DNA from: Dermatemys mawii
Lineage: Eukaryota > Chordata > Testudines > Dermatemydidae
Assembly (NCBI GenBank): GCA_007922305.1
Contig: ML677334.1
Span: 64,269,142 to 64,333,141 of the forward strand
Direction of reading: 5' to 3'
DNA length: 64,000 bases
Each line of letters begins with the position of its first letter. The stretch's first letter is position 1. This document shows, piece by piece, positions 12,601-27,600 of this stretch. The position numbers and the translations under genes were made by a program. The notes below the pieces were generated by a model. It did not search any database. It saw only the letters and a program-made list of their open reading frames with translations, and was not told the origin of the DNA.

Positions 12601-15600
12601 GTATGAAATTGCCTTAATTGTTTCATGGTGGTTGTTGTTATATTATTATTATTTATTATTTATTAATTTATTAAATACAATGCATATTTTGTTCTCTGTT
12701 CTAATAAGTAGCAGTTACTTCCAATCAGAGATGAAGCCAAATTGCAAAACCAAAATATGAAGTTTGAATTTGCCAAAGATCAAGAAAGTTTGGATTCTGC
12801 TTTGATGCCCATCTATTTTTATTTTTATTCTTTCCTCCTGTATCTCACTTAGTATCTCACTTAATATTTGTAATGGCTCATTGAGAAGGATCTGATTTAT
12901 ACATCCTGGAACATTATGAGCTGTGTTTCATTATTTATACCAGCTAGTCAAATGTTGACAACATATCTGCCATGCCCTGGCATCTCCTCTCTTTGGATAA
13001 TTATCAGTGCCAAGTGCTAATTGTAAATATCCATTTATTTCCCTATCACTTTCTGTAACTAACCTGCCTTTCAAGGCTTCTTGCAAGTTAATGTTCCAAG
13101 CCTAGTTGGATCCCCTGCTCTCTCATCTTCTCAAAGGTAGATTTTCGTCAACAGCAACAGATTAGTACTGGTTTTACTTGCTTGCTTGTGTGCATGTTCT
13201 CCTGACCGCAAGCTTTTGGAAAGTCAGGCATGTGAAACCTTACAAGTCCTACTAGGTGGGAAGTAGAGAAACTGGATCCCATTTGATCAACTTATGGGAA
13301 GGGTTCTTCCGCAGCCCTGGTCAAATCAACTGGCAGATCCAGGGCCAGAAGATACAGGCTAGGCAACATCAGTTTGAAGGTGGAAAAGGGAGAGACCTTG
13401 CTCCACCCCCTCATCAACCTACAAAGCTCTTGAGCACTACGTTAGAGAGATTTTTAAGGAATGGAGCTGAGCACCGCAGGAGAGAGGGTCTTTCATTCCA
13501 TTTCCTGTGAAGCCCAAGAACCCTTTAGAAGGGAGTCTCTCCATCTTCCCCTGTAAACTCTTGAGATCTTCAGGAAACAGAGATCTTCCTATCCTCCTCT
13601 TTGGCTTCCTCCTTCATCTAACTCAGGGGTAGGCAACCTATGGCACATGTGCCAAAAGGGGCACACGAGCTGATTTTCAGTGGCAGTCACACTGCCCAGG
13701 TCCTGGCCACCGGTCTGGGGGGCTCTGCATTTTAATTTAATTTTAAATGAAGCTTCTTAAACGTTTTAAAAACCTTACAGAACTAAACTATTGTTGTATG
13801 CAAAGTAAATATTAAAGACTTATAGAAAGAGACCTTCTAAAAACATGAACATGTATTTACTGGCACCCGAAACCTTAAATTAGAGTGAATAAATGAAGAC
13901 TCGACACACCACTTCTGAAAGGTTGCTGACCCCTGATCTAACTTCTTCGCCAGTGGGCTTTCTGTACTGCACAAGAAAAGGCCTCTGTCCATTTCTCTCT
14001 CTTTCTCCTCTCGTACCTTCTGGAGATACTGAGTTCAACAGCAAGGAGTCTTCCTCCTGGAAGCCAAGCCCAGATTGCTCTGTCACAGCATTCACAATAT
14101 GTGATTAGGCAGGTGGAGTGGCAGAAGGTGGTTCCTTTAGATAGAACTGTGTTTTACTGAGGATGGAACCGACTATGTTTTGCTTTCCCTTATTTGAGGA
14201 GCGAGTAACCTGTTCAAGGCTGGTCACAAGCCTCCTTTATATAATATACATTAGCTTTAGTGAGAGAAGAGTTTACTCAGCATCTTGCAGAATTGGGCAC
14301 CTATTTGGGAATGACTTCAAGCCACAGAACAAATGGTGCAAACTCATCTTGTTCCTGTTCCACACAGCAATGAACAGCTCTCTCTTGTTTTCAACATCAT
14401 TCCAAATAGGGGACTGGGTGGAAGGGTTCCATTCTTCTATTTCCACCTCTGTCACTGACTCTTTTTTTGAGGGGGGAGGGAGGGGAGAGACTAGATCTTG
14501 GGCAAGCCACTTAAAGCTTCTGCCTCAGTTTACCCATTCTAAATTGTATATCGTAATAAAACACCACTTCATAAGAAAGTTGTGAGGATTAATTAATTAA
14601 TAATCAAAGCACTTTGTTATCTTTGAAAGAAAGGTGCAGTGTAACTGTAAAAAAATACTGTAAAACAGTAAACATTTGTATAGGTTTCAGATTTAATCAA
14701 AGGTCCTGTGGCTCTCTTGTTTCACAGTCTCATCTAAATGCCACCTGATAATTTATTTTATTCTCAAATGCTTCAGTTGGAGTAGGTTGAAATGTTTTGA
14801 ATGAAAAAGTGTTTTTTTAAAGCAAAAATAGCCTTTCTTGGAAACAGAAAGTTTCACAAGCCATTGACTCTTTAAAATGTTTTTGCAGAAAGGTTTATCA
14901 CCTTTTTATCAAATTTGTTATTTTAAAAGTTATCAAAACTGTTATTAAAATGGCTATTGACATTTTTCATTTTCTTAAAACTGAGTTTTCAGTAAATGAC
15001 AGATAATGTATTAGATTAAAAAACTTAATGAATTTTTTGAAAAAGCAAGAGCCAACTTTGAACCCTGAGAAGTGAAAACAACTTTGAAATCTTGCAACTT
15101 TTCATTTTTGCCCAGATCTGTTATAAATGCAATACAATGTGTATTTTTGTGTATAATGTCTTTCATACAAAAGGACCAGAATACTTCACAGCCCTTTACA
15201 CTCTGACCAGACAAATACAAATAATGAGCCTGATTCAGCCATCAGGTTGGATCCCTGTGGATTGCTACCTTCCCTAGATGTTTATCGAGGGAGAGCAATA
15301 TAAATCCTGTGGGGGCCAGGGACGGGGGGCACAGTGCTGCTGTTGGTGAAAGTTACCTGATAGATATGCTGAGTGCATTTCCTGGGAGTCCTGGCTTTGC
15401 ACCCTCTCTTCTGACTCAGTCCAGTTTGTAGGCTGCGCCAACTGACCCCAGACCCCCACAGTAAGGAGTCCGGGTATCTTAGTTGTTATACCCGCGCTCA
15501 ATGCAGAAGTTCTGCATCTGCCTGTTCCTGGCCTGACTTTCTCTAGCAGAACCCAGGAAACAAATTGTACCCAATGAACATAATTATGAATAGATAACAG

Positions 15601-18600
15601 GCTTATCTTATTTCAGGATTCTGTGCCCAGTTTCAGGCCTCTTAATTTTAGAATTTCAAGCTGAAAAACAAATTTGAGAATTTCCATATTAGGTTGATCT
15701 TCATGGTTAATAGCAATACGTTCCTGGCACCATGAGGAATTAACAGAGGTGTAGAAATAGAGACGCCATGGTGTGACTTCTCTTTCATATTACTTATATC
15801 AAGTGGTTCATATAATGGATTATTCCTGCTTTTCTTGTGTAGGACATTGAAGATCCTCTCTGTGAGCTCCAAGTTCATGTTCAGCCAAATCGTTGTGCAA
15901 TTCTGGAATCAGCCCGGAACCCAGGGCACACAATTACATTCAGTCTTCAAGGCAAAGTAAACAATGATACAGTAGGCTATGCAGGACTTTCGAAAGAATT
16001 TGTTGTGCACGTGAAGGTAAGGTTCGGGGAGAGAGCTGAAAGAAACTAAATAGCAAATAGTTTATTCTTGTAAAGCCCATGTACTGGAACACGTCCCAGA
16101 AAACTGAAAATTGAAAGAGCAATCTCCTCCCACTAGGTGGAGCTAAAGACTGCGACTACAGTTTAACAGGGATACATCATGATGTGAACCCTGGGGAAGT
16201 CACAGATAGTCAAAAAACCTTCCAAAAACTGGGCTGTACACGCAACAGAGCTGGGTGGAAAATTGTGTGCATAGAAGGAGAGAACAGCTTGCTAATTGAA
16301 GGAACACTTCTATGATTTATGGCAAAAATGTACTTGAGTCACTTACTGCTCTATGCGTGGAAATGCACCTGTAGTGGTTTGAAAAAAAATTCACATCTTC
16401 TGCTTAATTGCCAGTGTAAAGTTACTGCTACTGCCAGATGAAGTGTATCATGCTGAAAAATCAAAGGGTGTGGAGGAAGCCACGTAATTTACAAATGGGT
16501 ATTTTTATTTATCGATTTGTAGGGTGTGTTCCACAATGGTGCCATAATTCTGCTCACCACAAGTCTCTACCAGGCTCTCTGTCTCAGGCCTGATAGGAGC
16601 TGCAGAGGCACAGGAAAGCAGTCTGAAGAATCCTATTGGAAAGTGCATAAAATCAGCTCTGGAGTTTGCATGATTGAGAGTCTGAAAAACCCAAGAATGT
16701 ATCTGAGGATCAAGGATGGCGAGTGTAATGGAACAGTAAGCAGTTCTTGTTCATATTTGCCTTTTGAAATGTTTACGTAACTTGCCAATGGCAGAGAGAA
16801 GGAATAAAATCTTTAAAGTCATTAAAATAATGAAGCTGCGTTACTCTCTGTTGTCTAAAATAGAGACTTTTTACATCTCCCATCCATCCATAAAACTTGC
16901 AGAACTGGGAAACTCTGCTTTGACGACAGTTTAGCTTTTGCCTAAACTTTTACATGAATCAGAACTCTCTGTCTCACACATGATATTTTCCTAACTCGGA
17001 TCATTATATCTCTACTTCTGATCACAAAAGATGAAATAGGTCCAAATATGAGGCTATATTTATAGAATGGAACAGTGAGACAATTAAGCAGGATGCTAAA
17101 AACTTAAAAAACAAACTGAATTGACACAGATATTCAAGTTTTCACTTTAAATTTCTCCACCTGCATATCACATTTAATTGTTGAACTCACATCTCAATAT
17201 TTCATTTTTTGTTTTAGGGGACGGGCGATGTGTACTGTCACTTTAAAATTGAGAAGAACTTAGAAAGTGGATCTGTGAGTCTAGAATCTGTGCAAAACAG
17301 AGGGATGTATGTTGGTCTCCAACCAGATGGCCAGACCAAGCCAGTTGTTCACACTGGAGAGAAAAACATTTTGTTCTACCCACACATCATCAAATGTAGG
17401 CAACTTTGAATACTAAATAAATCACTGAGTATTTCACATATTTATAGATCCACATGTAAATATTTATGACCACAAAATTTAAGGCAAAAATGTGGAAATC
17501 AGACGTGAAAATTTGCTCTTGAATGTTTTAGTACTTTAAATGAGAACCATATCCTACTTGCAACTAATTCCTCCCATATGAATTGGTAATTTTTATACCT
17601 TGTTTTACCAACTCAGGAGTTAAAAGGAAAAGAAATGTTGGGTTTTTTTTTTGCTGAATAAATGAAACTTTGAGTATGTGGATAATAACAGTGGTCTTAA
17701 CATCTGGTTATTACAGCTCCCTGATTCTCTGCCCAACTCCAGTAACTGGTTAGAGCAGTGTATGGGCAGTTCTACCATGATCCAGCTGGCAGCAGTTCCC
17801 AAGAAATTGCTCTCCAGCGAAATACAACTTGAGTGTGCTCTGATCATACCCCCTCTCTAACTTCAGTATGCCCTTCACTGCTGGTCACTGCAAGAAATAT
17901 AGCATAGGAGTCAGGTAGGCTGGTTGTATATTTGGAGTGGACTCTCTCACTTGGGAAATCCCCAAAGTGTGAGGGTAGGAGAGTGGAGAATCTGCTCCAC
18001 GTCAGTGGTTGCTAACTATGCAATCCTGAGAGCTTTGTTTTTATACATTTCTGTGTTTCTTTAATCATGGCATCAAAGCACCTCCATAAAGACTAATGAA
18101 TTAAGTATCATAACATCCTTGTGATGTAGGGGAAATACTATTGTCCATGTTTCTATGGATGGGGAACTTCCACACAGAAAGTCTGTCAGGAATTAGAACC
18201 CAGATGTCTGAGTCCTCTGCCCTAACCACAAAGCTGTACTTCCTCACAAGTACCTGCTCCCTTCATTGAACTGTAGCTTTAACACACACCATAGTTGTCT
18301 GCAAGCCATTTCAAAAGAAAATAAGCACTTCTGCTCAACAGTCAGAAATGTGAACAGTACAAAGCATGTCTCATCATGAGTAAACTATGGAATAGATTTG
18401 AAAACATACATCTCTGAGTTTTAGTTGGAATGTCTACCGGTAGTGGCAATCTGGCTAAATATTGATAACATTTCTGTGATGCTGACAATCTGGAGTAAAT
18501 TATCAGAAATAGTTGATCAGTTTTTATCTTTTTCCACTTAACTAATGTCCCCTTTTTATGAGGTAAAGAGGGAGAAGTTTAAAATAGATATGCTTTTTAC

Positions 18601-21600
18601 ATGGACATTAGGATAATGGGAACATGAAACTTGTCTTCAGGAACTAAAAAGACATTAATTTGGGATTACCCTTTAAAATTAATGTACAATTTATGGACTG
18701 CATTAGGCACACATACTGAGATGGAGTGTGAGGGGTCTGTTGAACTATCTAAGTGACAGTACTTGAAGTAATGCTTGTCTAGGTCCCAGTGCCACCAGAG
18801 TCATTGTCATTATTATTATTACTATTATCATTATTATTATTATTTATTATGAGAAAAAGCTAAGGGGTAATCCTTCCTGCTCCTTTAAGAATGATATAAA
18901 AAGAGCTAGGCTGTACTCCCTCAGAGCAGCCTACCTCGTACTATGTCATGGCGAGATAATAAAGCCACACCCATCTAAACATTCCCTCACTGGGTCAATC
19001 TGTTCTAACCACCTTGGCAGCGGAGAGCTGTAAATTAGCTTCCGGAAGTCTCCTGAGCAGGTCAGATTAAATATTTCCTGTAATTTCTCCCCCTCTAGTG
19101 CTCCCATACAGGGACAGACATAACTGACTGCTGTGAATTTTTGGAATTTCATCTACTGATTCTTTTCTGATGTTGAATCATAGGGTGGATGACAAGAGCT
19201 ACTCAACCTCTCTTTTCCCCCAGAGAGAAAGCAGTTTAATAGATTGATTAAAACTTTCCATGGCTGACTCTCACAACCCCATCTCATGCAGAACCCCTGT
19301 ATCTTTGAAAGCTATGGAGTTTTAATTGCAGAGACAGCCTTGTCTTTATATGAAATGTATAATCCCATCTACAAAATGGGAATAGTTTCATATGATTCAA
19401 ATGGCCTTCTAAATTCACATTGCTTATGTTTTAATGATTATTATTTTATAATGGGATTTTCAAAGGAGCTGGTGCCTGGATTCTGAAAGGTATTTAGTCA
19501 TCTAATGCCCATTGATTTCAATGGAAGTTTGGAGCCTAAATAGCTTTGAGGATCTTGTCCCAAGTGATTTGATTCCCAATTTCCCTTGAGTTAGGCAATT
19601 CACTCCCTTAAGGTTCTTTGCACATCCCAGCCTTCATGTTTCTCTAAAAAGACCAGTTCTTGGTTGTGATGCGGTAGTTTAATGGGGTGACACATTATCC
19701 AATTTTCATCACACTCAGGGCTTGTCTATGCAGATACTGAGTTTGCGGCTGGCTAGGATGTAAATCTACCTTGCACTAGCCTGCTACTCACTAAGTGTCC
19801 ATGTGGACCCTACTGTCATGCACCAGAAGTTCCACAGAGTACTTTGATGTACCCCATAATGAAATTTATGAGCCAGTTGATAAAGATTTATACCATTCAG
19901 AGCCCTTTTTTATTTTCCATTTGACACACAGCTGATAGTCGCTTGGCCAGTGAGATTCTGGCAGAAACCAGTGCAGTCACAGCTTTTTATATCTTGTGGA
20001 TGTTGGCTCAAAGATATTTCAGATAAAAAATGAAAGAGCCCATGAAAATGAGGAATTGACCATCAAGCGTTGACTATAAGTTGGGAACCCCAAATACAAA
20101 AAAGCAGTATAAAACTCATCCAGAATACCTCATCAGCAGACAGAGATTGTACTATAGCACATGGTTTATATTATTATTTAAACAATTCCAAAGGGACACA
20201 GAAGCATTATAATAAAAGTTATCATAACCGTGGCATCAGTGGAAGTTCAGTGCATGCACCATGCCTGTGGTTGGGGATGAAGGGGGTAGAATATTGAGTC
20301 ACTATATATCACACAGATGACAGAGAAGAATTTTTCCTCCTAAACCCATGAAGAGAAAGGTTTTCAATGGAAAGCCTTTACTGAAGCAATGCCAACTGGT
20401 ACCACTATAATAAAACTAATCACTACTCCATTTTAGACCCAGGTATCAAAGTTGGTTCCTAAAATACCTTGCTTCTTAATAAAAGAAGATAAAAGGACCT
20501 AATGCTTTTTTCAGAGCAGCCAAGATTTATCTCTTTGCTATTTCATAGTTCAGAAATGGCCACCAGCAGATTTGTTTGAAAGAGATTTCAAGCAATGGCC
20601 CCCTTTGAAAAAGAAAACATCAGTGGAGGGACTTAACGTCAAGAAAACTTCATTTGAACAAGTCATTTGATTCATACATCAATGTTAAATTGTTGCTTAG
20701 AATTGCAAAGTGGTGAATGGATTTTATTGGCATGCCATCTTTTTTTCTTTTTTCTTTTTTCTTTAATGCCTGCTGCTAGCAATAAAAACCTATTACTTAC
20801 ATCTATGCAACTCACAGAGAAAAGATTTTGGTATATCTTGTACGTTTGTCTGACAATTGCAAGGTTTCTTGCTAGTGTTTGCCATTGAGTACATGGGTAG
20901 TTTCTAAGTAGGAGAAGCAAATGATTTTTTGGTAGTGTCACATTTTACATTTTGTTATTTTAGTTGGCAGAGAAAAGCCTATGGGAACATCTGCAACACC
21001 CAGCCAACCACAGGGAGGGATGAGAAAATCTGAATACCAACCGGCAAAAGCCCAGAAGCCAGTGGCTCAGAGCCCATCAGCTTCTCCACCTGCAAGTAAG
21101 GAATAGTTTTCAAATATCTTTATTGAAGTATTGTGATTTGTCTGCCTTTGATGGGTCTTTGTAATGGCCTACCCTAGGGAGAACACCCAATGCATTTTCT
21201 AGACTGTTGCAATGTACAGTGTAGATATGAACTTTAATAGACTTTTTGTTATGTGAAAAAGCAGTGAAGTTTATCATACTGATTAGCCAATAGTCAGCAC
21301 ATAATTGATTTGACTAATTTCACTATGCTGGTTTTGAATACATTATTATAATATAGCCCAGCTCTTTTCCCTACTAATATGAGCCACTCTACATTCTGTA
21401 TAACTGTGCTAATACAATGTAGGGCCCAATACAAAAGCCCATTGAGGTCAATGGAAATCTTTCCATTTACTCTAGTGAGCTTTGGGTGAGACACTAACTA
21501 CCATTAAAAAAGTTTGGATCTGGCTGCATCATATTGTGGTGTATCATTTACTGGAAGAAGGAAGTAAGGATTTTTGACCCCGTACATACTGGCTTCAGTA

Positions 21601-24600
21601 CTCTACTACCCCCAATATCCACTGAATGTGGACGAGGAGGCCCTGTTCCTAGGACTGAGTGAGTGAGGAGTTGTTAATGCTGATCTGATCCATGTCTGCC
21701 TGTGGTCCTCAAGGAGTCATCAATCAGACGGGCATTGCTGAAGCCTTCAGCAATTCTTTCCCCCCAGTAACCTGCTACATTGGGAGTGGCATAAAGGGAT
21801 TAAGATCATATTGCTTGGGGCAGGGTTGGTTCTCTAGTGTGTGCTGTATAGTACCTCGCAGATTGTGGACACTACCATAATATGAACCAGGGGTCGGCAA
21901 CCTTTCAGAAGTGGTGTGCCGAGTCTTCATTTATTCAATGTAATTTAAGGTTTCACATGCCAGTAATACGTTTTAATGTTTTTAGAAGGTCTCTTTCTAT
22001 GTCTATAATATATAACTAAACTATTGTATTATGTAAAGTAAATAAGGTTTTTTAAATGTTTAAGAAGCTTACTAAGGGCTGGTCTACACTAGGGGGAGGG
22101 GTCAACTGAAGATACGTAACTTCAGCTACATGAATAATGTAGCTGAAGTTGGCGCATCTTCGGCCAACTTAACTGCCGTCCTCACAGCGGCAGCGGTCGG
22201 CAGCGCACTCCCCCGTTGACTCAAACTTGCACCTCTCAGCGAGCTGGAGTTACAGAGTTGACGGGAGCACCATTGGTGATTGATTTATCATATCTTGATG
22301 AGACGTGATAAATCAATCACCAACAGATCTATCACTACCCACCGACCCAGCGGGTAGTGAAGACATACCCTAAGAAAAATCAGGACTGGGTTAAATGATC
22401 CATCTTCTTTTCAGTTACCCACTTTGTTTCACAGACATTTCAAGTTAATGTGGATTTTTTTTTTTGCTTATATACACTTAATAAGAAACAAATCCAAAGG
22501 AGTCAAGTCTTGCCTTTCACTTTTGTTAATACTAACAGAAATATATAATAAGATAAGTTATGGCTGGCATTTCAAACTTAACTTTGAAGTTCAGAGGTTT
22601 TGCTGGTATCTGTCATGTATAATAGTTTATTTTCATTTTCTGCTTCTGCTTAACAAACAAAAAGGAAATTGTCCTTGGTATAAAAACAATATATCAAAAT
22701 ATCAAGAGGTACTATAGTTTTTAATCAATGTAGAACCTAAAGAGAGTTTTATGTTGGTGGGCTTAGGGCTGGCCTACACTACTGCTGTAAATTTATCTAA
22801 CTTACGCAGGTTCAGTTACAAAGAATCCTGTGGCACTTTAAAGACTAACTAAAGTATTAGAGCATAAGCTTTCGTGGGCTAATACCCACTTCGTCAGATG
22901 CATGCAGTGGAAGTATCCAGGGGCAGGTATAAATAGGTGGGCAAGAACCAGGTTGGAGATAACAGGGTTAGTGCAATGAGGCTGAACCAGCTTGTTATCT
23001 CTAATCAGGGAGGGTGAGGTATTCCTCTAGCAGCTGAACTGGAGGTGTGAACAGCGAGAGAAGCGAAACTGCTCTTGTAGTTAGCTAGTTAGCTTCAGTT
23101 ACGTGAATAATGTAACTGAAGTTGACATAGTTAGATCCACTTACCACGGTGGTGCTATTGTGCTGTGTCAATGGGAGAGCATCTCCTGTTGTCTTCCCTT
23201 GTGCTGCTTGGGGAGGCAGAGTATACAGATCCATGGAATAGTGTTCTCCCATGGATTTAGCGTGTCTTCACTGGATCCACTAAATCAATACTTGCTACAA
23301 TCAGTGCTGATCCACCAGTAAGTGTAGACATGCCCTTAAAGAACATATTCTTCAGCTATTTATGTTTTCTATATTATTGTTCCAGTAGTGGATTGCACTA
23401 TATTATTGGTAATGTATTTATGCAGACGGAATGTTTATCAGCCTTTTCTTTTACTGTAGTATCTTCCCCTTGGGCCAGAACAGTTAGCTATAGATTGCAA
23501 ACTCTTCAGAGCAGGGATGGTGTCTTCCAGTATAAGTGGACAGCACTTAGCTGACAGCACTACCTCATGAAGGAACAATATTTCAGACATATGACTGTTG
23601 CTAATCCATTTGAATTAGAAATACTCAAAATTATGTTTCCTCCCTGCTGAGACTCCATTCATTCATGCTTCACTTCCAGGTTTTGTCATTTGAGATTTGC
23701 AAGTACATCTTTATCCTCAATGTTGAGTGAAAGATCAGTGGAGGCAATCATTGAAATGAATTTATCTCCCTTCCAAAATTAAGTTTGGTCAGGCCATCAG
23801 CTTGTGAAATTTACTTGTAATAGGTTGTGTTCCTCTCTGGTGACTAACCCACATAGAGAATAACAACCTTCTATGCCTGAAACCCAATAGGGTTACTTCT
23901 TATAACGTAAATGGCAGAGGTCTGTGCTTTGAGGCTGATGATCTGTAGTATGTTATGCTCATTTTGTGGCTTGTGAGTTAGCATCTGATCTTTAAACACA
24001 GTAAAAACATATTTTTTTGGAAGGGTAAAATTAAAAATGGGTGCTTGCATGTATTTGAAGTACTGAGTTCAAAGCTGTTCTTCCATTTAATTTCCTCAGA
24101 GAGTCACTTTTTTAATTTGAAATTTAATTTGACTCTGCTTTCAGGCATTAATGATTCTGTCAAATTGAGCATTATGGCACCAATCCAGGAAATTCTTAAG
24201 CATAAGCTTAACTTTAAGCACAGAGTAACCTTATTGATACCAGTGCTGAATTATCCTAAATGCTGGAGGAAATGAAAAGTATACCGCTTTGTACTATTAT
24301 TTTAAACAGATAGTGAGGGCCTTCACACCACAAAAAATATTACTGTCATGGTCTCACCCCTCTAAAGAAGTAGGAACCAACTTATTCTAAAACAATAAAA
24401 TCAGCATAGCACATGAGATGGTCCCGCACAGGAAGAATTTCTGTACCCACATCCCCTGCTCTGTTTTCAAGCAGTGCAGTAAAGTACATTATATAGGATC
24501 TCTTGTCAGTTTCATTTTACTACCCTTGACACCAACAGATTCTGAATAAGAAATTTCCTGAACATCTGTCTATATAGCTGTTTGAGAAATATATGATTCA

Positions 24601-27600
24601 ACTCACCTCTATTTAGCTTGCACAGACAGCTATTTCAGTTTTATTTTATCGCTCTTTATTTTTAAATATCTGACTTCATCTTCTGCTTGTGACAATGTGT
24701 TATTCCACAATGAAGATAGGTAAAGAGATCTTAGAAGTTGGTGTTTCCATTGAATCATAGAACATTGTAGGGATGGGGAGGCACACTGTAGGGTTGGGGA
24801 ATACACATTTGAGATGCTTAGTCTTTTCCAGTTTGATTTTAGTAGTTCAACTTCAGCTAACCAGAACATTTTGGACTAGACAAGAAACATAAATCAATCT
24901 TTTTAGGCTTCCTCACGTACAGTGAAAAAATACAATTCTCTTTCTGGTATGTTTCCTTTATGTGCTGATGTTACAACAGGGACTGTCAGTTTCATGTCAG
25001 TTTTGATTTACCACTAATGTTCTGTATTTCACAGAGGAAATGAAAAATACTCAAGCTACCAAGTATCCCCTTCCTCTAGATGATGAATGGAAAGTGTCAG
25101 TGCTGACAGGAAGTGCAGGAACTCAAGCAAATGTCACACTCTGGATATATGGAGACAAAGGAGTAGCTGGACCAATAACTCTTGGCAAGGACATCAGGGA
25201 GCAGCTCTTTCTTCCCAGGCAGGAGGATGAATTTCAGGTAGCTAATGAAGGCTGGGAACATTATTTTACTGAATACCTTTCCAAAGATAATTCTCTCATG
25301 TGATAGGAAAAATGTTTTATCCCTGCACTTACTGCATAAAATAAATCTATATCTAATGTCTCTGAATTCTGCATTAAATCAGCTAAATATATATAGTACG
25401 TGGCAGAGGAAATACTCTTTTCTCTCATATCTTAGACAAGCAGGGGAAACTGCAGGAGTAAATTGCTTTCTTTAGGGCAATTAGTTTAGGCAGTTGGTTT
25501 GAAACTAGTCTTAGAAACCATCTACCTCTGCACAAATCATATCTACTGAAAGGTGTGTATCATTTACAGGGTCTTTAGAAATGAAATGCATTCTTGAATA
25601 CACTGTTGTAATCATGGCTCAAAAATGAGTACTGCATGGTTGGCTCTGCTAAGAGTCATAATCTTGCTGTTTTCCAGCTAACTAGTGCCCTAATAAAAGA
25701 CTGAAATGTAAAAGATTTATACATGGTATTAATAGATTGCAATAACATGCATGTTACATTGTCAGGATCTGATCCTGTTTATAGCCTGCAATGAAAACAA
25801 AAGTTTTGTCGCTGACTTTATTAATATAATTAGGATCCAGTTTGTAAAGGAGCTTATCTCCAGGTAACCTGAAATGATACTTCCCATCATGTACTAGAAC
25901 TTACTGACTGTGTGTGCATCTTCTATACTCCTGTAGTTGTAACTCACACCAAGATCCTTATTGTCCATCATAATAATTATTAGGTACTTTTACTAATATG
26001 GCTTAAGCATCGAGGCTATTAGCTGTGATGTTAGTTTTGGAAGTATGTGCAGTGTATATTTTACAGAGCTATGACCCATTGGGAACTCCTTTCTCCTCAC
26101 CAGTGAATAATTTATAACCAGGTTTGGGGAATAGCATGTCTGCAATATTAACTTCTCTCCCTGTCCATAGATTCCCTAAGATATGGACCAATTGTCCTGC
26201 TATAAAATAGATATCCATTATAGTCATATCCTACGGATATTGATCTTGAAGAGAAGAAGAATCTCTTCATCAGCACCGTGGGCCACTCCACTCCACACAC
26301 TGATGCTCTGGCTTTCAGGCCCGCCATAACAAATATCAATTAAAACATTTCTCCTCATTAGCCTGTAGTAGACAAATCCATCAAAAGCTAGCTAATGAGT
26401 AAGAACTCTTTTTGAAAGTGACATTGTTTTGTACCTGTGGGTCAGTGTGAGTATAGCAGTTGACTGAAATGGGGCCAGGAATGCAAGACGGGTTTTATTA
26501 CCGATTCTCTTTACTGCTTGTGTGTGTGAGCCTGACGGGTTTCCACTCGCACTTTGCCAAAGCAGGAGACTTCACTTTTTCAATTTTAAAATGATCGACT
26601 TCCTCAGAGGTCTAACCAGCAGTTCTAGGAAGAAACTGCCTCATAAAGCATTACAGTAACCCAGGGCAATTTGAATCCCTTTCCTAAAGCTTTCCTATTG
26701 CCAAACTCGTGCAGACAGCTGTCAGAAAGTGGAAATACCCTTGCGTCTAGAAATAAAAGGAATCACATCCCTTATGTGACATTGAATCCCTTTTGAGGCT
26801 GCTCATATGAGAAAAGATTGCTTGCCTATATTATACCTAGTAAACTAATGGACACACTTAGCTATACTCTTCTCTAAGAATTGTACCAAAGGGAATCCTT
26901 CTTTTGGTCAGACAAATAGGTGCTAAGTTTGTTCTAGGCAAACATCACTCCTTGCATTTCCACAAAGCCAATACATTGCCTATTGACACTGGCACAAAAC
27001 AGGGCAGGCATTAGCCAGCTGAACCATTAACCAAATGGGATGGAAAAGAATAATCAAAATAGGCATGAAACATGACAGTNNNNNNNNNNNNNNNNNNNNN
27101 NNNNNNNNNNNNNNNNNNNNNNNNNNNNNNNNNNNNNNNNNNNNNNNNNNNNNNNNNNNNNNNNNNNNNNNNNNNNNNNNNNNNNNNNNNNNNNNNNNNN
27201 NNNNNNNNNNNNNNNNNNNNNNNNNNNNNNNNNNNNNNNNNNNNNNNNNNNNNNNNNNNNNNNNNNNNNNNNNNNNNNNNNNNNNNNNNNNNNNNNNNNN
27301 NNNNNNNNNNNNNNNNNNNNNNNNNNNNNNNNNNNNNNNNNNNNNNNNNNNNNNNNNNNNNNNNNNNNNNNNNNNNNNNNNNNNNNNNNNNNNNNNNNNN
27401 NNNNNNNNNNNNNNNNNNNNNNNNNNNNNNNNNNNNNNNNNNNNNNNNNNNNNNNNNNNNNNNNNNNNNNNNNNNNNNNCACTTGGAAGTTTGTGGTGTT
27501 TTTATATATATATATATATATGTATTGTATTCAGAGTTTTTGAATGAAAGGATAATATATTAGGTTGCTCCATTTCATACAACAATAGTCTACTTTCCAA

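Noticed and set aside
27035..27563. Long frames across 27080-27479
   Set aside because: They consist of N and are gap artefacts.
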